Source: JASGCL01 sp965203915 (GTDB taxonomy: Bacteria; Pseudomonadota; Alphaproteobacteria; JASGCL01). From it: a stretch of DNA of 24,303 nt. The stretch is taken from contig CBDBDP010000001.1 of NCBI GenBank assembly GCA_965203915.1, positions 1 through 24,303 of the forward strand. The letters are read 5' to 3'. The notes below the pieces were generated by a model. The model was not told the DNA's origin. It worked only from the letters and a program-made list of their open reading frames with translations, and made no database searches. Within the stretch, counting starts at the first letter, position 1. Each line of letters starts with the position of its first letter. Below, one piece after another: positions 10,579 through 20,863 of this stretch. The position numbers and the translations under genes are program-made.

Positions 10579-11563
10579 CAGCTGCAGTACTGAAATTGAA
10601 GAAGTGCCTAAAAAGTGGATACTGATTTTCAGTACTTCGATTCAAGGCTAGCACAATGAAAGTATCGTCAAAACCCCTGTTGACCCGATGTGACTTCGTT
10701 ATGATGGATGTATTGAATGAAACTGGTACTAAAATCCCTTGAAAAGTAGACTATCTCTTCACAGCTGTGGAACTGAAATTGAAGAAGTGCCTAAAAAGAC
10801 GATACAGTTATTCTGTACTTCGATACAAGTCTAGCTCAATGAAACCATCGGAATAACACCTGTTGACCCGATGTGACTTCGTTATGATGGATGTATTGAA
10901 TGAAAGTTGTACTAAAATTCCTTGAAAAGTAGACTATCTCTTCACAGCTGTGGAACTGAAACTGAAGAAGTGCCTAAAAAGAGGATACAGTTATTCTGTA
11001 CTTCGATACAAATCTAGCTCAATGAAACCATCGGAATAACACCTGTTGACCCGATGTGACTTCGTTCTGTTGGATGTATTGAATGAAAGTAGTTCTTAAA
11101 TCCCTTGAAAAGTAGACTATCTCTTCACAGCTGTGGAACTGAAATTGAAGAAGTGCCTAAAAAGAGGATACTGAATTTTAGTACATCGATTCAAGGCTAG
11201 CACAATGAAAGTATCGTTTAATCCCCTCTTGACCCGATGTGACTTCGTTATGATGGATGTATTGAATGAAAGTGGTACTAAAATCCCTTGAAAAGTAGAC
11301 TATCTCTTCTCAGCTGCAGTACTGAAATTGAAGAAGTGCCTAAAAAGTGGATACTGATTTTCAGTACTTCGATTCAAGGCTAGCACAATGAAAGTATCGT
11401 TAAAACCCCTGTTGACCCGATGTGACTTCGTTATGATGGATGTATTGAATGAAACTGGTACTAAAATCCCTTGAAAAGTAGACTATCTCTTCACAGCTGT
11501 GGAACTGAAATTGAAGAAGTGCCTAAAAAGACGATACAGTTATTCTGTACTTCGATACAAGTT
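10579..11563. repeat. 985-bp HOR block, copy 2 of 4
   Basis: This is the second copy, 11 monomers after the first. It is preceded by a C monomer with the ttgttcaataatccttt tail, whereas copy 1 is preceded by an irregular monomer with ctaaaatccctt. It is followed by the 549-bp trimer array. Together with its upstream flank from 10082 it matches 14860-16341 exactly over 1,482 bp. Confidence 0.85.
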
Positions 11564-12628
11564 TAGCTCAATGAAACCATCGGAATAACACCTGTTGACC
11601 CGATGTGACTTCGTTATGATGGATGTACTCAATGAAAGTTGTACTAAAATCCCTTGAAAAGTAGACTATCTCTTCACAGCTGTGGAACTGAAATTGAAGA
11701 AGTGCCTAAAAAGACGATACAGTTATTCTGTACTTCGATACAAGTCTAGCTCAATGAAACCATCGGAATAACACCTGTTGACCCGATGTGACTTCGTTAT
11801 GATGGATGTATTGAATGAAAGTGGTACTAAAATCCCTTGAAAAGTAGACTATCTCTTCTCAGCTGCAGTACTGAAATTGAAGAAGTGCCTAAAAAGTGGA
11901 TTCTGATTTTCAGTACTTCGATTCAAGGCTAGCACAATGAAAGTATCGTTAAAACACCTGTTGACCCGATGTGACTTCGTTATGATGGATGTATTGAATG
12001 AAACTGGTACTAAAATCCCTTGAAAAGTAGACTATCTCTTCACAGCTGTGGAACTGAAATTGAAGAAGTGCCTAAAAAGACGATACAGTTATTCTGTACT
12101 TCGATACAAGTTTAGCTCAATGAAACCATCGGAATAACACCTGTTGACCCGATGTGACTTCGTTATGATGGATGTATTCAATGAAAGTTGTACTAAAATC
12201 CCTTGAAAAGTAGACTATCTCTTCACAGCTGTGGAACTGAAATTGAAGAAGTGCCTAAAAAGACGATACAGTTATTCTGTACTTCGATACAAGTCTAGCT
12301 CAATGAAACCATCGGAATAACACCTGTTGACCCGATGTGACTTCGTTATGATGGATGTATTGAATGAAAGTGGTACTAAAATCCCTTGAAAAGTAGACTA
12401 TCTCTTCTCAGCTGCAGTACTGAAATTGAAGAAGTGCCTAAAAAGTGGATTCTGATTTTCAGTACTTCGATTCAAGGCTAGCACAATGAAAGTATCGTTA
12501 AAACACCTGTTGACCCGATGTGACTTCGTTATGATGGATGTATTGAATGAAACTGGTACTAAAATCCCTTGAAAAGTAGACTATCTCTTCACAGCTGTGG
12601 AACTGAAATTGAAGAAGTGCCTAAAAAG
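11408..12628. repeat. Tandem trimer HOR, 549-bp period, ~2.2 copies
   Basis: 11408-12079 matches 11957-12628 at an offset of 549 bp (3 monomers). The one difference found is 11628 C (tactcaatg) against 12177 T (tattcaatg). The trimer is A with tttagctc and attcaatg, then A with the ggtac tail, then D with the unusual ggattctg and ttaaaacacc. The first match starts just after 11407 C against 11956 A and ends before 12080 A against 12629 T. The same array is carried in the duplicate at 18199-19419. Confidence 0.85.
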
Positions 12629-12776
12629 TGGATACTGATTTTCAGTACTTCGATTCAAGGCTAGCACAATGAAAGCATCGGAATAACACCTGTTGACCCG
12701 ATGTGACTTCGTTATGTTGGATGTATTGAATGAAAGTAGTTCTTCAATCCCTTGAAAAGTAAACTATCTCTTCACA
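12594..12776. repeat. Satellite monomer families F and G (mosaic forms)
   Basis: Two mosaic forms recur. Form F, as here, begins CAGCTGTGG, has gtggatactgattttcag and caaggctagcac as in D, but gaaagcatcggaataacacc before the core and ttatgttgg after it. Other F copies lie near 10250, 14090, 15020, 17040, 19420, 20150 and 22530. Form G follows directly here, from 12777. It begins CAGCTGCTG and has caagtctagcac, gaaagcatcggtataac and the unusual acctattgacc at the core edge. F then G is a stable phrase at 12594, 19385, 20117 and 22496. Their mixed features suggest past exchange between families. Confidence 0.75.
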
Positions 12777-13286
12777 GCTGCTGTACTGAAATTGAAGAAG
12801 TGCCTGAAAAGTGGATACTGAATTTCAGTACTTCGATTCAAGTCTAGCACAATGAAAGCATCGGTATAACACCTATTGACCCGATGTGACTTCGTTATGC
12901 TGGATGTATTGAATGAAAGTTGTTCAATAATCCTTTGAAAAGTAGACTATCTCTTCTCAGCTGCAGTACTGAAATTGAAGAAGTGCCTAAAAAGTGGATA
13001 CTGATTTTCAGTACTTCGATTCAAGGCTAGCACAATGAAAGTATCGTCAAAACCCCTGTTGACCCGATGTGACTTCGTTATGATGGATGTATTGAATGAA
13101 ACTGGTACTAAAATCCCTTAAAAAGTAGACTATCTCTTCACAGCTGTGGAACTGAAATTGAAGAAGTGCCTAAAAAGACGATACAGTTATTCTGTACTTC
13201 GATACAAGTCTAGCTCAATGAAACCATCGGAATAACACCTGTTGACCCGATGTGACTTCGTTATGATGGATGTATTGAATGAAAGT

Positions 13287-15356
13287 GGTACTAAAATCCC
13301 TTGAAAAGTAGACTATCTCTTCACAGCTGCTGTACTGAAATTGAAGAAGTGCCTGAAAAGTGGATACTGAATTTCAGTACTTCGATTCAAGTCTAGCTAA
13401 ATGAAAGCATCGGTATAACACCTGTTGACCCGATGTGACTTCGTTATGCTGGATGTATTGAATGAAAGTTGTTCAATAATCCTTTGAAAAGTAGACTATC
13501 TCTTCTCAGCTGCAGTACTGAAATTGAAGAAGTGCCTAAAAAGTAGATACTGATTTTCAGTACTTCGATTCAAGGCTAGCACAATGAAAGTATCGTCAAA
13601 ACCCCTGTTGACCCGATGTGACTTCGTTATGATGGATGTATTGAATGAAACTGGTACTAAAATCCCTTGAAAAGTAGACTATCTCTTCACAGCTGTGGAA
13701 CTGAAATTGAAGAAGTGCCTAAAAAGACGATACAGTTATTCTGTACTTCGATACAAGTCTAGCTCAATGAAACCATCGGAATAACACCTGTTGACCCGAT
13801 GTGACTTCGTTATGATGGATGTATTGAATGAAAGTTGTACTAAAATCCCTTGAAAAGTAGACTATCTCTTCACAGCTGTGGAACTGAAACTGAAGAAGTG
13901 CCTAAAAATAGGATACAGTTATTCTGTACTTCGATACAAGTCTAGCTCAATGAAACCATCGGAATAACACCTGTTGACCCGATGTGACTTCGTTATGTTG
14001 GATGTATTGAATGAAACTGGTACTAAAATCCCTTGAAAAGTAGACTATCTCTTCACAGCTGTGGAACTGAAATTGAAGAAGTGCCTAAAAAGTGGATACT
14101 GATTTTCAGTACTTCGATTCAAGGCTAGCACAATGAAAGCATCGGAATAACACCTGTTGACCCGATGTGACTTCGTTATGATGGATGTATTGAATGAAAG
14201 TTGTACTAAAATCCCTTGAAAAGTAGACTATCTCTTCTCAGCTGCAGTACTGAAATTGAAGAAGTGCCTAAAAAGTGGATACTGATTTTCAGTACTTCGA
14301 TTCAAGGCTAGCACAATGAAAGTATCGTTAAAACCCCTGTTGACCCGATGTGACTTCGTTATGATGGATGTATTGAATGAAACTGGTACTAAAATCCCTT
14401 GAAAAGTAGACTATCTCTTCACAGCTGTGGAACTGAAATTGAAGAAGTGCCTAAAAAGACGATACAGTTATTCTGTACTTCGATACAAGTCTAGCTCAAT
14501 GAAACCATCGGAATAACACCTGTTGACCCGATGTGACTTCGTTATGATGGATGTATTCAATGAAAGTTGTACTAAAATCCCTTGAAAAGTAGACTATCTC
14601 TTCACAGCTGTGGAACTGAAATTGAAGAAGTGCCTAAAAAGACGATACAGTTATTCTGTACTTCGATACAAGTCTAGCTCAATGAAACCATCGGAATAAC
14701 ACCTGTTGACCCGATGTGACTTCGTTATGATGGATGTATTCAATGAAAGTTGTACTAAAATCCCTTGAAAAGTAGACTATCTCTTCACAGCTGCTGTACT
14801 GAAATTGAAGAAGTGCCTGAAAAGTGGATACTGAATTTCTGCAGTACTGAAATTGAAGAAGTACTTCGATTCAAGGCTAGCACAATGAAAGTATCGTTAA
14901 AACACCTGTTGACCCGATGTGACTTCGTTATGATGGATGTATTGAATGAAACTGGTACTAAAATCCCTTGAAAAGTAGACTATCTCTTCACAGCTGTGGA
15001 ACTGAAATTGAAGAAGTGCCTAAAAAGTGGATACTGATTTTCAGTACTTCGATTCAAGGCTAGCACAATGAAAGCATCGGAATAACACCTGTTGACCCGA
15101 TGTGACTTCGTTATGTTGGATGTATTGAATGAAAGTGGTACTAAAATCCCTTGAAAAGTAGACTATCTCTTCACAGCTGCTGTACTGAAATTGAAGAAGT
15201 GCCTGAAAAGTGGATACTGAATTTCAGTACTTCGATTCAAGTCTAGCTAAATGAAAGCATCGGTATAACACCTGTTGACCCGATGTGACTTCGTTATGCT
15301 GGATGTATTGAATGAAAGTTGTTCAATAATCCTTTGAAAAGTAGACTATCTCTTCT
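13287..15356. repeat. Array section between the two 4.7-kb copies
   Basis: This section holds about 11 monomers between the duplicated segments, including a C-D-A phrase, an A monomer with the private change aaaataggatacag (near 13905), F (near 14090) and a run of A monomers with attcaatg. Its last 497 bp (14860-15356) belong to the amplified segment. It contains no gene or non-satellite sequence. Confidence 0.8.
14840..14859. repeat. 20-bp filler insertion at a recombination junction
   Basis: The core spacing here is 203 bp (14706 to 14909). The extra bases are TGCAGTACTGAAATTGAAGA, placed between gaatttc and agtacttcg. They copy the start of a monomer of the cagctgcag type, but the nearest upstream monomer has gctgtactg, so the filler came from another monomer. 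AGTACT occurs at both ends of the event (14843-14848 and 14860-14865), pointing to a microhomology-guided template switch. Left of it the monomer is C-like, and right of it D-like. Confidence 0.85.
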
Positions 15357-16341
15357 CAGCTGCAGTACTGAAATTGAAGAAGTGCCTAAAAAGTGGATAC
15401 TGATTTTCAGTACTTCGATTCAAGGCTAGCACAATGAAAGTATCGTCAAAACCCCTGTTGACCCGATGTGACTTCGTTATGATGGATGTATTGAATGAAA
15501 CTGGTACTAAAATCCCTTGAAAAGTAGACTATCTCTTCACAGCTGTGGAACTGAAATTGAAGAAGTGCCTAAAAAGACGATACAGTTATTCTGTACTTCG
15601 ATACAAGTCTAGCTCAATGAAACCATCGGAATAACACCTGTTGACCCGATGTGACTTCGTTATGATGGATGTATTGAATGAAAGTTGTACTAAAATTCCT
15701 TGAAAAGTAGACTATCTCTTCACAGCTGTGGAACTGAAACTGAAGAAGTGCCTAAAAAGAGGATACAGTTATTCTGTACTTCGATACAAATCTAGCTCAA
15801 TGAAACCATCGGAATAACACCTGTTGACCCGATGTGACTTCGTTCTGTTGGATGTATTGAATGAAAGTAGTTCTTAAATCCCTTGAAAAGTAGACTATCT
15901 CTTCACAGCTGTGGAACTGAAATTGAAGAAGTGCCTAAAAAGAGGATACTGAATTTTAGTACATCGATTCAAGGCTAGCACAATGAAAGTATCGTTTAAT
16001 CCCCTCTTGACCCGATGTGACTTCGTTATGATGGATGTATTGAATGAAAGTGGTACTAAAATCCCTTGAAAAGTAGACTATCTCTTCTCAGCTGCAGTAC
16101 TGAAATTGAAGAAGTGCCTAAAAAGTGGATACTGATTTTCAGTACTTCGATTCAAGGCTAGCACAATGAAAGTATCGTTAAAACCCCTGTTGACCCGATG
16201 TGACTTCGTTATGATGGATGTATTGAATGAAACTGGTACTAAAATCCCTTGAAAAGTAGACTATCTCTTCACAGCTGTGGAACTGAAATTGAAGAAGTGC
16301 CTAAAAAGACGATACAGTTATTCTGTACTTCGATACAAGTT
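14860..16341. repeat. 1,482-bp copy of 10082-11563
   Basis: From the base after the 20-bp filler, the sequence equals 10082 onward at an offset of 4,778 bp (26 monomers plus 20 bp), with no difference that I saw to 11563. It also matches 16873-18354 at an offset of 2,013 bp, apart from 15404 T against 17417 A. This fixes the left edge of the amplified segment at 14860. Confidence 0.85.
15357..16341. repeat. 985-bp HOR block, copy 3 of 4
   Basis: This is the counterpart of copy 1 within the second 4.7-kb segment, including the rare gttgagctc just at its right edge. Its left flank is of the copy-2 kind, so it looks like the product of an exchange between a copy-1 and a copy-2 block. Confidence 0.85.
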
Positions 16342-17369
16342 GAGCTCAATGAAACCATCGGAATAACACCTGTTGACCCGATGTGACTTCGTTATGATGG
16401 ATGTATTGAATGAAAGTTGTACTAAAATCCCTTGAAAAGTAGACTATCTCTTCACAGCTGCTGTACTGAAATTGAAGAAGTGCCTGAAAAGTGGATACTG
16501 AATTTCAGTACTTCGATTCAAGTCTAGCACAATGAAAGCATCGGTATAACACCTATTGACCCGATGTGACTTCGTTATGTTGGATGTATTGAATGAAAGT
16601 GGTACTAAAATCCCTTGAAAAGTAGACTATCTCTTCACAGCTGTGGAACTGAAATTGAAGAAGTGCCTAAAAAGAGGATACTGAATTTCAGTACATCGAT
16701 TCAAGGCTAGCACAATGAAAGTATCGTTTAATCCCCTCTTGACCCGATGTGACTTCGTTATGATGGATGTATTGAATGAAAGTGGTACTAAAATCCCTTG
16801 AAAAGTAGACTATCTCTTCTCAGCTGCAGTACTGAAATTGAAGAAGTGCCTAAAAAGTGGATTCTGATTTTCAGTACTTCGATTCAAGGCTAGCACAATG
16901 AAAGTATCGTTAAAACACCTGTTGACCCGATGTGACTTCGTTATGATGGATGTATTGAATGAAACTGGTACTAAAATCCCTTGAAAAGTAGACTATCTCT
17001 TCACAGCTGTGGAACTGAAATTGAAGAAGTGCCTAAAAAGTGGATACTGATTTTCAGTACTTCGATTCAAGGCTAGCACAATGAAAGCATCGGAATAACA
17101 CCTGTTGACCCGATGTGACTTCGTTATGTTGGATGTATTGAATGAAAGTGGTACTAAAATCCCTTGAAAAGTAGACTATCTCTTCACAGCTGCTGTACTG
17201 AAATTGAAGAAGTGCCTGAAAAGTGGATACTGAATTTCAGTACTTCGATTCAAGTCTAGCTAAATGAAAGCATCGGTATAACACCTGTTGACCCGATGTG
17301 ACTTCGTTATGCTGGATGTATTGAATGAAAGTTGTTCAATAATCCTTTGAAAAGTAGACTATCTCTTCT

Positions 17370-18354
17370 CAGCTGCAGTACTGAAATTGAAGAAGTGCCT
17401 AAAAAGTGGATACTGAATTTCAGTACTTCGATTCAAGGCTAGCACAATGAAAGTATCGTCAAAACCCCTGTTGACCCGATGTGACTTCGTTATGATGGAT
17501 GTATTGAATGAAACTGGTACTAAAATCCCTTGAAAAGTAGACTATCTCTTCACAGCTGTGGAACTGAAATTGAAGAAGTGCCTAAAAAGACGATACAGTT
17601 ATTCTGTACTTCGATACAAGTCTAGCTCAATGAAACCATCGGAATAACACCTGTTGACCCGATGTGACTTCGTTATGATGGATGTATTGAATGAAAGTTG
17701 TACTAAAATTCCTTGAAAAGTAGACTATCTCTTCACAGCTGTGGAACTGAAACTGAAGAAGTGCCTAAAAAGAGGATACAGTTATTCTGTACTTCGATAC
17801 AAATCTAGCTCAATGAAACCATCGGAATAACACCTGTTGACCCGATGTGACTTCGTTCTGTTGGATGTATTGAATGAAAGTAGTTCTTAAATCCCTTGAA
17901 AAGTAGACTATCTCTTCACAGCTGTGGAACTGAAATTGAAGAAGTGCCTAAAAAGAGGATACTGAATTTTAGTACATCGATTCAAGGCTAGCACAATGAA
18001 AGTATCGTTTAATCCCCTCTTGACCCGATGTGACTTCGTTATGATGGATGTATTGAATGAAAGTGGTACTAAAATCCCTTGAAAAGTAGACTATCTCTTC
18101 TCAGCTGCAGTACTGAAATTGAAGAAGTGCCTAAAAAGTGGATACTGATTTTCAGTACTTCGATTCAAGGCTAGCACAATGAAAGTATCGTTAAAACCCC
18201 TGTTGACCCGATGTGACTTCGTTATGATGGATGTATTGAATGAAACTGGTACTAAAATCCCTTGAAAAGTAGACTATCTCTTCACAGCTGTGGAACTGAA
18301 ATTGAAGAAGTGCCTAAAAAGACGATACAGTTATTCTGTACTTCGATACAAGTT
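17370..18354. repeat. 985-bp HOR block, copy 4 of 4
   Basis: This is the counterpart of copy 2, 2,013 bp after copy 3. It differs from the other three at 17417, where A gives gaatttcag in place of gattttcag. That restores the perfect 12-bp inverted repeat in a D monomer. Confidence 0.85.
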
Positions 18355-19419
18355 TAGCTCAATGAAACCATCGGAATAACACCTGTTGACCCGATGTGAC
18401 TTCGTTATGATGGATGTACTCAATGAAAGTTGTACTAAAATCCCTTGAAAAGTAGACTATCTCTTCACAGCTGTGGAACTGAAATTGAAGAAGTGCCTAA
18501 AAAGACGATACAGTTATTCTGTACTTCGATACAAGTCTAGCTCAATGAAACCATCGGAATAACACCTGTTGACCCGATGTGACTTCGTTATGATGGATGT
18601 ATTGAATGAAAGTGGTACTAAAATCCCTTGAAAAGTAGACTATCTCTTCTCAGCTGCAGTACTGAAATTGAAGAAGTGCCTGAAAAGTGGATTCTGATTT
18701 TCAGTACTTCGATTCAAGGCTAGCACAATGAAAGTATCGTTAAAACACCTGTTGACCCGATGTGACTTCGTTATGATGGATGTATTGAATGAAACTGGTA
18801 CTAAAATCCCTTGAAAAGTAGACTATCTCTTCACAGCTGTGGAACTGAAATTGAAGAAGTGCCTAAAAAGACGATACAGTTATTCTGTACTTCGATACAA
18901 GTTTAGCTCAATGAAACCATCGGAATAACACCTGTTGACCCGATGTGACTTCGTTATGATGGATGTATTCAATGAAAGTTGTACTAAAATCCCTTGAAAA
19001 GTAGACTATCTCTTCACAGCTGTGGAACTGAAATTGAAGAAGTGCCTAAAAAGACGATACAGTTATTCTGTACTTCGATACAAGTCTAGCTCAATGAAAC
19101 CATCGGAATAACACCTGTTGACCCGATGTGACTTCGTTATGATGGATGTATTGAATGAAAGTGGTACTAAAATCCCTTGAAAAGTAGACTATCTCTTCTC
19201 AGCTGCAGTACTGAAATTGAAGAAGTGCCTAAAAAGTGGATTCTGATTTTCAGTACTTCGATTCAAGGCTAGCACAATGAAAGTATCGTTAAAACACCTG
19301 TTGACCCGATGTGACTTCGTTATGATGGATGTATTGAATGAAACTGGTACTAAAATCCCTTGAAAAGTAGACTATCTCTTCACAGCTGTGGAACTGAAAT
19401 TGAAGAAGTGCCTAAAAAG
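18199..19419. repeat. Tandem trimer HOR, second occurrence
   Basis: This is the copy of the 549-bp trimer array inside the second 4.7-kb segment, at an offset of 6,791 bp. The ggatgtactc difference between trimer units is retained at 18412, so the tandem trimer existed before the large duplication. It has one private change, gcctgaaaag at 18682, in a D monomer that elsewhere has gcctaaaaag. Confidence 0.85.
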
Positions 19420-20863
19420 TGGATACTGATTTTCAGTACTTCGATTCAAGGCTAGCACAATGAAAGCATCGGAATAACACCTGTTGACCCGATGTGACTT
19501 CGTTATGTTGGATGTATTGAATGAAAGTAGTTCTTCAATCCCTTGAAAAGTAAACTATCTCTTCACAGCTGCTGTACTGAAATTGAAGAAGTGCCTGAAA
19601 AGTGGATACTGAATTTCAGTACTTCGATTCAAGTCTAGCACAATGAAAGCATCGGTATAACACCTATTGACCCGATGTGACTTCGTTATGCTGGATGTAT
19701 TGAATGAAAGTTGTTCAATAATCCTTTGAAAAGTAGACTATCTCTTCTCAGCTGCAGTACTGAAATTGAAGAAGTGCCTAAAAAGTGGATACTGATTTTC
19801 AGTACTTCGATTCAAGGCTAGCACAATGAAAGTATCGTCAAAACCCCTGTTGACCCGATGTGACTTCGTTATGATGGATGTATTGAATGAAACTGGTACT
19901 AAAATCCCTTAAAAAGTAGACTATCTCTTCACAGCTGTGGAACTGAAATTGAAGAAGTGCCTAAAAAGACGATACAGTTATTCTGTACTTCGATACAAGT
20001 CTAGCTCAATGAAACCATCGGAATAACACCTGTTGACCCGATGTGACTTCGTTATGATGGATGTATTGAATGAAAGTTGTACTAAAATTCCTTGAAAAGT
20101 AGACTATCTCTTCACAGCTGTGGAACTGAAATTGAAGAAGTGCCTAAAAAGTGGATACTGATTTTCAGTACTTCGATTCAAGGCTAGCACAATGAAAGCA
20201 TCGGAATAACACCTGTTGACCCGATGTGACTTCGTTATGTTGGATGTATTGAATGAAAGTAGTTCTTCAATCCCTTGAAAAGTAAACTATCTCTTCACAG
20301 CTGCTGTACTGAAATTGAAGAAGTGCCTGAAAAGTGGATACTGAATTTCAGTACTTCGATTCAAGTCTAGCACAATGAATGCATCGGTATAACACCTATT
20401 GACCCGATGTGACTTCGTTATGCTGGATGTATTGAATGAAAGTTGTTCAATAATCCTTTGAAAAGTAGACTATCTCTTCTCAGCTGCAGTACTGAAATTG
20501 AAGAAGTGCCTAAAAAGTGGATACTGATTTTCAGTACTTCGATTCAAGGCTAGCACAATGAAAGTATCGTCAAAACCCCTGTTGACCCGATGTGACTTCG
20601 TTATGATGGATGTATTGAATGAAACTGGTACTAAAATCCCTTAAAAAGTAGACTATCTCTTCACAGCTGTGGAACTGAAATTGAAGAAGTGCCTAAAAAG
20701 ACGATACAGTTATTCTGTACTTCGATACAAGTCTAGCTCAATGAAACCATCGGAATAACACCTGTTGACCCGATGTGACTTCGTTATGATGGATGTATTG
20801 AATGAAAGTTGTACTAAAATTCCTTGAAAAGTAGACTATCTCTTCACAGCTGTGGAACTGAAA
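19358..20863. repeat. Tandem tetramer HOR, 732-bp period, two copies
   Basis: 19358-20131 matches 20090-20863 at an offset of 732 bp (4 monomers). The difference I found is 19648 A against 20380 T (gaaagc to gaatgc). The order is F, G, D with tcaaaacccc, then A with acgatacag. Rare shared marks are tagttcttcaatcc, gtaaactatc and ccttaaaaag. The single-copy version of this tetramer in the first 4.7-kb segment (12567-13286) is followed by other sequence. The tandem duplication therefore arose in or after the second copy, or was lost from the first. Confidence 0.85.

Larger units (their letters stand above)
8566..13286. repeat. 4,721-bp segmental duplication, copy 1 (~26 monomers)
   Basis: This segment matches 15357-20077 base for base at an offset of 6,791 bp, which is 37 monomers plus 20 bp. 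Reading line against line I found three mismatches: 9761 G against 16552 C, 10626 T against 17417 A, and 11891 A against 18682 G. Rare shared marks include gttgagctc (9549 and 16340), acaaatctag, gttctgttgg, ggatgtactc and ccttaaaaag. The left limit is 8565 A against 15356 T, and the right limit is 13287 G against 20078 T. Inside lie two copies of the 985-bp block and the 549-bp trimer array. Confidence 0.9.
15357..20077. repeat. 4,721-bp segmental duplication, copy 2
   Basis: This is the downstream partner of 8566-13286, with three mismatches found. Its left flank, 14860-15356, does not match the flank of copy 1. Instead it matches 10082-10578 exactly, the flank of the second 985-bp block inside copy 1. 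The amplified segment therefore really begins at 14860, where a 20-bp filler sits. At the right, the sequence continues into a tandem repeat of its own last four monomers (732-bp period). Confidence 0.9.

Noticed and set aside
14765..14971. Open reading frame of 68 codons on the plus strand
   Set aside because: It starts at a TTG and lies wholly in satellite sequence. It is open only because the 20-bp filler at 14840-14859 shifts the frame past the usual stops. Its peptide contains the same short segment twice because of the filler. No ribosome site, homology or coding signal supports it.
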